Source of the DNA: Candidatus Legionella polyplacis
GTDB taxonomy: Bacteria; Pseudomonadota; Gammaproteobacteria; Legionellales; Legionellaceae
NCBI RefSeq assembly: GCF_002776555.1
Contig: NZ_CP021497.1
Span: 1 to 64,000 of the forward strand
Direction of reading: 5' to 3'
Length of the DNA stretch: 64,000 nt
Part shown: piece after piece, positions 58,463 to 64,000 of the stretch
Numbering within the stretch: position 1 is the stretch's first letter
Layout: the number at the start of each line of letters is the position of its first letter
The notes under the pieces: model-generated
Databases searched by the model: none
Seen by the model: the letters and a program-made list of their open reading frames with translations, nothing else
Told to the model about the DNA's origin: nothing
Made by a program: the position numbers and the translations under genes

Positions 58463-58720
58463 TTAAGTTTTATGATTTTTTTCTTTTTCTATATTTAATT
58501 TAATATAATCTATTGCTTCTTGTATTGTTCCAATTTTTTCAGCTTGATCATCAGATATTTCCATATTAAATTCTTCTTCTAATGCCATTACTAATTCAAC
58601 AGTATCTAACGAATCTGCTCCTAAATCTTGAATAAATGATGCTGAATTTTTTAATTCATCTCTATTTAAATTTAGTTGTTCAGCAACAATTTTTTTTACT
58701 CTTTTTTCGATTGTATCCAT
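58463..58720 (-). CDS. acpP: Acyl carrier protein
   Basis: Carries growing acyl chains on a phosphopantetheine arm at Ser37 in [12 protein letters not shown]. 85 aa, acidic, four-helix pattern; slightly extended Lys-rich C-terminus compared with E. coli (78). A strong GAGG Shine-Dalgarno lies about 8 bases before the ATG, consistent with high expression. Between fabG and fabF. Confidence 0.98.
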   Translation of the reverse strand: MDTIEKRVKKIVAEQLNLNRDELKNSASFIQDLGADSLDTVELVMALEEEFNMEISDDQAEKIGTIQEAIDYIKLNIEKEKNHKT

Positions 58721-58815
58721 TATTTTCCTCTTTTAATTTTTAGTAATAAAACACTATTAAATTATGTATAAAATTACACACAAATTTTTATGTTTTTTTA
58801 TTTCATTGATAAAAA

Positions 58816-59559
58816 TCAACACATATACATCCCTCCATTAACATGAATAGTTTCTCCAGTAATATATTCTGCATAATCAGAAATTAAAAACAATACAGCA
58901 TTTGCTACATGTTGAGGTTTTCCTATTTTTTTCATAGGGATATATTTTAATATTTTTTCTTTTATAAAATCAGGTATTTTTTTAGTCATATCAGTATCAA
59001 TAAACCCAGGAGCAACAACATTCACTGTAATTCCTTTGATTGCTAATTCTTTAGCTAAAGATTTACTAAATCCAATAATAGCAGATTTTGTTGCTGCATA
59101 ATTAGTTTGACCAGAATTTCCTATTAAACCAATAACAGAACTTATATTTACAATTCTACCCCATTTAAATTTTAACATAAACTTTACACACAATTTAGTT
59201 AAATAAAATATAGAATTCAAATTAACATCTATAACATCGGTCCATTCTTTATCTTTCATTCGTATAAGTAAATTATCATTACAAATTCCTGCATTATTTA
59301 TCAATATGGAAGGAATTTTTTTTTGTTTATAAAGTATACTAATTAAATTAATAATTTCTTCTTTATTTTTAAGATTTAAAAGAAAACCTTCACCGAATAA
59401 GTTATTTTTAACAAAATTATCATTAATACTTTGAACACCTTCCTCTGTAGAAGCTGTTCCAATTATAAAAAAATTTTTTTTAGCTAATGTTAATGCAATA
59501 GATTTACCAATTCCTCTATTAGCTCCTGTAATTAAAACAAATTTATTATTTAATTTCAT
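58816..59559 (-). CDS. fabG: 3-oxoacyl-ACP reductase
   Basis: NADPH-dependent SDR enzyme in the elongation cycle. Cofactor motif TGANRGIGKS, NNAGICND, and the catalytic Ser141, Tyr154 and Lys158 (YAATK). VNVVAPGFIDTDMTKKIP and C-terminal GETIHVNGGMYM are FabG-specific. 247 aa (E. coli 244). It starts two bases after fabD ends; 95 bases separate it from acpP. Confidence 0.97.
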   Translation of the reverse strand: MKLNNKFVLITGANRGIGKSIALTLAKKNFFIIGTASTEEGVQSINDNFVKNNLFGEGFLLNLKNKEEIINLISILYKQKKIPSILINNAGICNDNLLIRMKDKEWTDVIDVNLNSIFYLTKLCVKFMLKFKWGRIVNISSVIGLIGNSGQTNYAATKSAIIGFSKSLAKELAIKGITVNVVAPGFIDTDMTKKIPDFIKEKILKYIPMKKIGKPQHVANAVLFLISDYAEYITGETIHVNGGMYMC

Positions 59560-59561
59560 AA

Positions 59562-60530
59562 TTAAAAATTTTCAATTTTATTAATAAATTTTACTAATTT
59601 TTCTAAATTTAATTGATCATCAATACTCCATGTAACTATTTTTTTATCAATATTTTTAATGAGATTAGTCAATGTATTTCCAAATCCACATTCAATTATT
59701 AAATTAACACCATTATTTTTCATGAATTTAATAGTTTTTACCCATTGAATTGGACAATATAATTGTGCCTTTAAAAGAGTACGTATATTATTTATTGAAT
59801 TATAAGGAATTGCATTTACATTAGAAATAACAGGTATTTTAGGAATTTTAAAATTAACAGTATTTAAATATTGAAAAAATATATTAGAAATATTTTTTAA
59901 TAATGGACAATGAGAAGGACTGCTAACATTAATTAATTTAGTAAATATTGCTCCTTCCTCAATAGCTATATCTAATACTTTTTTTACAGCAGTAGCATAA
60001 CCAGATATAGTGATTTGATTTTTAGAGTTAAATCCTGATAAATATACTTTTGCAATAAGTTTACTAATATTTTTACAAATATTAATAACTTTTTTACTAT
60101 TCAATCCTACAATTACAGCCATACTTCCTTGATGTTTGTTAAACATAATATTATTACACATTAATTTTTCTCTTTTTATAACTAAATGAATTACATCGTT
60201 TAAATTAATTGCATTAGAACAAAATAATGCAGAATATTCTCCAACACTGTGACCAGCCATATATGAAATAGAATTTAATAATTTTAAATGTTCTAATAAT
60301 TTAAACAGAACTATATTTGATATTAACACAATGAGTTGTGTATGTTGTATTGTATTAATATAACAATTAGATTGGTTTGTAATTAAATCCCAAATATTAC
60401 AATTGATACAATCAGAAATTTGATTTAATAAAATTTTTACTATAGAAAAAGAATTTTTTAATTTATGTAATAACTTTATAGATTGAGATCCTTGTCCTGG
60501 AAAAACAAATGCTATATTATGTTTTGTCAT
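59562..60530 (-). CDS. fabD: Malonyl-CoA:ACP transacylase
   Basis: Loads malonyl groups onto ACP. FVFPGQGSQSIKLL at the N-terminus and nucleophile Ser95 in GHSVGEYSAL. The second catalytic His region reads VSSPSHCPLL (PSHC in place of the usual FHS/AHS-type text, His retained). 322 aa is slightly longer than E. coli (309). It follows fabH after 96 bases. Confidence 0.95.
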   Translation of the reverse strand: MTKHNIAFVFPGQGSQSIKLLHKLKNSFSIVKILLNQISDCINCNIWDLITNQSNCYINTIQHTQLIVLISNIVLFKLLEHLKLLNSISYMAGHSVGEYSALFCSNAINLNDVIHLVIKREKLMCNNIMFNKHQGSMAVIVGLNSKKVINICKNISKLIAKVYLSGFNSKNQITISGYATAVKKVLDIAIEEGAIFTKLINVSSPSHCPLLKNISNIFFQYLNTVNFKIPKIPVISNVNAIPYNSINNIRTLLKAQLYCPIQWVKTIKFMKNNGVNLIIECGFGNTLTNLIKNIDKKIVTWSIDDQLNLEKLVKFINKIENF

Positions 60531-60626
60531 TTATTAATTACCAATTTTAAATATATTTAATAAAATATAATGATAATATTTATATAATAAATATACTATA
60601 TAGAAAATTAATTAATATTTTTAAAT

Positions 60627-61583
60627 TTAATACCGTATTAACATAGCTCCACATGTTATTCCTCCTCCAAAAGATTCTAATAACAATAAATCATTTTGCT
60701 TAATTTTTTTTTTTTGTCGTATAGCATAGTCTAATGCTAAAGGTATAGAAGCTGCAGAAGTGTTTCCCTGATTTTTAATTGTTATAATGACCTGGGACAT
60801 AGGGAAATTTAATTTTTTGGCTACTGCTTGAATAATTCGAATATTAGATTGATGAGGAATTAACCAGCTAATATCTGTTTTATTTAATTGACAAGAATCT
60901 AATACTTTGTTGATTATATTTTCTATAATCTTTACAGAAAGTTTAAAAATTTTGTTACCTTTCATTTTAATAAAAGATTTTTTTTTCTTACTAGAATAAT
61001 TTTTATACATTAAAAGTGAATTAACATCATATTTTGTATATAAAATACTTGATAAAATCCCAGGTTTATTACTTTCACTTAAAATAATAGCTCCAGCACC
61101 ATCACCAAACAAAACACAAGTAGATCTATCTACCCAATTCAAAGTTTTTGACATTACTTCACTTCCTACAATTAAAATATGTTTTGCATTTCCAGAGGAA
61201 ATATATTGTTTAGCTATATCCATTGCATAAATGAATCCGCTACATGCTGCATTAATATCAAATGAAGGAATAGAATGGGTAACATTAAGTGCCTTCTGAA
61301 TATGAGATGCTATATTGGGAAAAAAATAATTTGGAGTACATGTAGCTACTAAAATTAAATCGATATCAATTGCATTAATATTAGAATTTTCCAATGCATT
61401 TAATGCAGCTTTACATGCCATAAAAGAAGTTGTTTCATAGTTTGAAGCAATATGTCTCTTTTTTATCCCAGTACGAGTATATATCCATTTATCAGAAGTA
61501 TTTATTTTAGATCCTAATTCTTTATTATTTAATATATAATTTGGTAAATAACATCCTGTTCCATTGATTATAACATTTTTCAT
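60627..61583 (-). CDS. fabH: 3-oxoacyl-ACP synthase III
   Basis: Initiates fatty acid synthesis from acetyl-CoA and malonyl-ACP. Cys114 in NAACSGFIYA, His in LIPHQSNIRI and Asn in NQGNTSAASIP form the FabH triad. N-terminal GTGCYLPNYILNN and TRTGIKKRHIA are conserved. 318 aa (E. coli 317). Start overlaps the plsX stop by four bases. Confidence 0.97.
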   Translation of the reverse strand: MKNVIINGTGCYLPNYILNNKELGSKINTSDKWIYTRTGIKKRHIASNYETTSFMACKAALNALENSNINAIDIDLILVATCTPNYFFPNIASHIQKALNVTHSIPSFDINAACSGFIYAMDIAKQYISSGNAKHILIVGSEVMSKTLNWVDRSTCVLFGDGAGAIILSESNKPGILSSILYTKYDVNSLLMYKNYSSKKKKSFIKMKGNKIFKLSVKIIENIINKVLDSCQLNKTDISWLIPHQSNIRIIQAVAKKLNFPMSQVIITIKNQGNTSAASIPLALDYAIRQKKKIKQNDLLLLESFGGGITCGAMLIRY

Positions 61584-62608
61584 GTTAATAAACCTTTATT
61601 TACATAATTTATCATTCTATCTCTTAACAAATCAATAACATTATTTTCTACTTCTTTTATTGCTTCTTTAATTGCAAACTCAAAAGCTTTTTCACATGCA
61701 TTTCCATGACTTTTAATAACAATACCATTTAATCCTAATAGGATAGCTCCATTATAATAAATAGGATCCATTTTTTTTTTTATCTTTAACCACACAGGCA
61801 TCGATATAACTCCTAATAATTTAGTAAAAAAATTCTTATAAAATAATTCTTTAATTTTAATTAATATTAATTTTGCTAACCCTTCATTGGTTTTTAACAC
61901 AATATTACCTGTAAATCCATCACAAATTATTAAATCTACTTTCCCAGTATATACAGAATTTCCTTCAACATATCCTATATAATTTATTATTTTAGATTGT
62001 TTTAATTTATAAGAAGTTAATTTAATTTGATCATTACCTTTTATATCTTCTACTCCAATATTTAATAACCCAACTTTAGGATTCATTTTTTTATCTAAAA
62101 TCTCAATTAAAGCAGTTCCCATAATTGCAAATTGAAATAAATGTTCTACATTACAGGTAATATTCGCACCTAAATCTAAAATGCGAGTTTTCCCAGTTAT
62201 AGTTGGAAAGACAGCCATAATTCCAGGTCTTTCAATTCCAGGTAAAGTTTTTAAAAAAAAATTAGATATTGCTACTAATGCTCCTGTATTTCCAGCACTT
62301 ACACATGCATGAGCTTTTTTTTCTTTAATTAATTTTATTGCTATATGCATAGAAGAATTTTTTTTGTTTCTTATAGCACTTATCGGAGATTGATTCATAG
62401 AAATTTCTTCAGATGTATGAACAATTGAAAATTGTTCATGTTTAATCATATTAAACTTTTTAAGTTGCATATGAATTTGTTCTTGATTACCAACTAATAA
62501 TAATTTTAAATTTGAATTTTTTTTTATTGAATGTACACAAGCTGGTATTGATGCTTTAACTCCATAATCTCCACCCATTACATCAATTGCAATAATTATT
62601 TTTTTCAA
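61580..62608 (-). CDS. plsX: Phosphate acyltransferase PlsX
   Basis: Converts acyl-ACP to acyl-phosphate for phospholipid synthesis. AIDVMGGDYGVKASIPACVH begins the protein, and ACVSAGNTGALVA, RPGIMAVFPT, DLGANITCNVEHL and FICDGFTGNIVLKTNEG-type segments (here IICDGFTGNIVLKT) match. 342 aa is normal. Next to rpmF by three bases, in the universal rpmF-plsX-fabH order. Confidence 0.96.
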   Translation of the reverse strand: MKKIIIAIDVMGGDYGVKASIPACVHSIKKNSNLKLLLVGNQEQIHMQLKKFNMIKHEQFSIVHTSEEISMNQSPISAIRNKKNSSMHIAIKLIKEKKAHACVSAGNTGALVAISNFFLKTLPGIERPGIMAVFPTITGKTRILDLGANITCNVEHLFQFAIMGTALIEILDKKMNPKVGLLNIGVEDIKGNDQIKLTSYKLKQSKIINYIGYVEGNSVYTGKVDLIICDGFTGNIVLKTNEGLAKLILIKIKELFYKNFFTKLLGVISMPVWLKIKKKMDPIYYNGAILLGLNGIVIKSHGNACEKAFEFAIKEAIKEVENNVIDLLRDRMINYVNKGLLT

Positions 62609-62611
62609 TTT

Positions 62612-62806
62612 TTACTCTTTTATTTTTTTAGTTTTTTTAATATGTAGTATTTTTTTTCCTTTGTAATAACCATCTTTTGTTATATGATGTCTTATATGTA
62701 CTTCTTTGGTAACATTATCTATTGATAATGTAGGAATATGTACTTGATCATGAGATCTTCTCATATTTCTTTTTGAACGAGACTTTTTATTTTGTTGTAC
62801 TGCCAT
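62612..62806 (-). CDS. rpmF: 50S ribosomal protein L32
   Basis: Small basic large-subunit protein. [20 protein letters not shown] is the classical start, followed by [20 protein letters not shown]. No zinc cysteines, as in Gammaproteobacteria. 64 aa (E. coli 57), with a Lys-rich tail. GAGGA precedes the ATG by about 9 bases. First gene of the rpmF-plsX-fab operon; yceD, its usual upstream partner, is absent. Confidence 0.96.
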   Translation of the reverse strand: MAVQQNKKSRSKRNMRRSHDQVHIPTLSIDNVTKEVHIRHHITKDGYYKGKKILHIKKTKKIKE

Positions 62807-63053
62807 ATATTTATATCCTCATAATAATATTTTCTTAAAATATAAGAATAACAATAATCATATCGTATTATAATTAAAATTTAATATTTATTAAAATTAT
62901 TAATATAAAAATCTTTAATAAATTTAAAAAAAATTATATATAAAATATATTATATTTTATATATTATCAATATAAATAGAAATTAATTTCTATTTTTAAT
63001 TTTATAGTTTAAAATAATTTAATAAAGTCAATTTATAAAATTATATTATTTTA

Positions 63054-64000
63054 ATGAAAGCAAAAGTAATTGTAGCTATGTCAGGAGGAGTAGATTCGTC
63101 CGTTGCTGCGTGGATGTTGAAAAAACAAAAGTATTTAGTTGAAGGATTATTTGTTAAAAATTGGGAAAAGGATGACATTTTAGGAAAATGTGCATTTGAA
63201 AATGATTGGAATGATGCAAAATTAATATGTAAACAACTAAATATTCCTATTCATTATGCTAATTTTTCTGAGGAATATTGGGAAAAGGTATTTAAATTAT
63301 TTATTAACGAATATGAACAAGGTAAAATTCCAAATCCAGATATTATTTGTAATAAAGAAATTAAATTTAAAATTATTCTGAAATATTCTATGCTAAAATT
63401 AGGTGCTGATTTTTTAGCTACAGGACATTACGCAAAAATATCTTATAAAAAACAATTATATAACAATAGTCCTTTGTTTCAGGCAAAAGATAAAAAAAGA
63501 GACCAAACATATTTTTTGCATGCAGTTAATCCAAAAATTTTTAAGTATTTATTATTCCCGTTAGGAGATCATTATAAAATGGATGTTAGAAAACTAGCAA
63601 AAAAATTAGGATTTACTAATTATAATAAAAAAAGTTCAACAGGATTATGCTTTATAGGAAAAAAGAATTTTAAAAATTTTTTACAAGAATTTTTTTTATT
63701 AAAACCTGGATTTATTAAAAATGTTAATGGGAAAATATTAGGAAAACATGATGGAGTATTTTTTTATACAATAGGTCAAAGAAAAGGATTAGGTATAGGT
63801 GGAAAAAAAAATACTGATCAACTACCTTGGTATGTACAACATAAAAATATAAAAACAAATACATTAATTGTGGTTCAAGGAATTAATAATTTTTTACTAT
63901 ATTCAAAAAATATTTATTGTGAACCTATTCATTGGCTATTAAAACCATTTAAGTTTCCATTTAATTGTTTTGCAAAAATAAGGCATGGATATAATCAAGA
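63054..64000 (+). CDS. mnmA: tRNA 2-thiouridylase MnmA (3' truncated by window edge)
   Basis: Thiolates U34 of Lys, Glu and Gln tRNAs. The frame opens at ATG 63054 and is uninterrupted for 315 codons to the window end; about 50 residues should lie beyond. P-loop VAMSGGVDSSVAAWML, KNWEKDD, NPDIICNKEIKF with catalytic Cys99, and STGLCFIGKKNF with Cys199 (same numbering as E. coli C199). ATGHYAKIS and TIGQRKGLGIGG also match. Sulfur must come from a relay encoded elsewhere. The 247 bases upstream are featureless A/T sequence. Confidence 0.96.
   Translation, partial: MKAKVIVAMSGGVDSSVAAWMLKKQKYLVEGLFVKNWEKDDILGKCAFENDWNDAKLICKQLNIPIHYANFSEEYWEKVFKLFINEYEQGKIPNPDIICNKEIKFKIILKYSMLKLGADFLATGHYAKISYKKQLYNNSPLFQAKDKKRDQTYFLHAVNPKIFKYLLFPLGDHYKMDVRKLAKKLGFTNYNKKSSTGLCFIGKKNFKNFLQEFFLLKPGFIKNVNGKILGKHDGVFFYTIGQRKGLGIGGKKNTDQLPWYVQHKNIKTNTLIVVQGINNFLLYSKNIYCEPIHWLLKPFKFPFNCFAKIRHGYNQ

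Overview
The window is 64 kb of extremely AT-rich, gene-dense chromosome from a host-restricted gammaproteobacterium. The gene set is almost wholly housekeeping: translation, fatty acid synthesis, cofactors, nucleotide synthesis and pyruvate oxidation. I see no insertion sequence, prophage, CRISPR array, toxin system or secretion locus. Operons are clipped, intergenic gaps are A/T-only, long homopolymers occur inside genes, and one gene (pgpA) carries a single-base frameshift. This is the picture of an obligate endosymbiont with a strongly reduced genome. Several features point to the Legionellales: a GDH180-type NAD-glutamate dehydrogenase, PotABCD, a fused RibBA, a Pseudomonas/Legionella-type NrdA, a PrpC-type citrate synthase and a small Cys-containing exported protein resembling Legionella EnhB. 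My best guess is a louse symbiont such as 'Candidatus Legionella polyplacis'. That is inference from memory of gene content; no rRNA is present to test it.

Layout. 1-4767 (+) holds the riboflavin cluster: ribD (5' end outside the window), broken pgpA, ribE, ribH, nusB and ribBA, followed by pyrG. 6639-10362 (-) is a complete potABCD polyamine importer, then rmuC, ispB, ychF, pth and rplY on the same strand. 15597-18750 (+) is rplU-rpmA-obgE-rpsF-rpsR-rplI. 18816-20342 (-) has a NIF3-like domain protein, a thioredoxin-fold protein and the exported protein. 20613-24014 (+) is an N-terminally short glutamate dehydrogenase. Next come ygfZ (-), sdhE (+), asnS, nrdB and nrdA (-), then pmbA, infA and lipA (+), tRNA-Met, and degP, rluD, miaB and an MFS transporter (-). 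39348-45059 (+) is the pyruvate dehydrogenase operon aceE, aceF, lpd. 45040-54068 (-) is ubiA, udg, rpsA, cmk, serC, gyrA and prpC. tRNA-Ser(TGA) is at 54542. 54790-62806 (-) is tatD, holB, tmk, fabF, acpP, fabG, fabD, fabH, plsX and rpmF. mnmA (+) runs off the right edge.

How the genes fit together. The rib genes encode every dedicated enzyme for making riboflavin from GTP and ribulose-5-phosphate, a B vitamin that blood-feeding insects typically get from symbionts. Glutamate dehydrogenase can feed 2-oxoglutarate into central metabolism. PDH with LipA supplies acetyl-CoA to the fab/plsX/acpP cluster and to the PrpC-type citrate synthase. IspB and UbiA serve ubiquinone. Fe-S chemistry is well represented (LipA, MiaB, family 4 UDG, with YgfZ as a helper). 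PotABCD suggests polyamines are imported. A recurring theme is loss of N-terminal domains that are regulatory in related proteins (NrdA ATP cone, GDH N-terminal region) while catalytic cores are kept.

I did not find a convincing undescribed system. The most useful leads are the pgpA frameshift at a T10 tract beside an intact cmk with an A14 tract, the allosteric-domain losses, the PrpC-type enzyme apparently serving as citrate synthase, and the retained exported protein.
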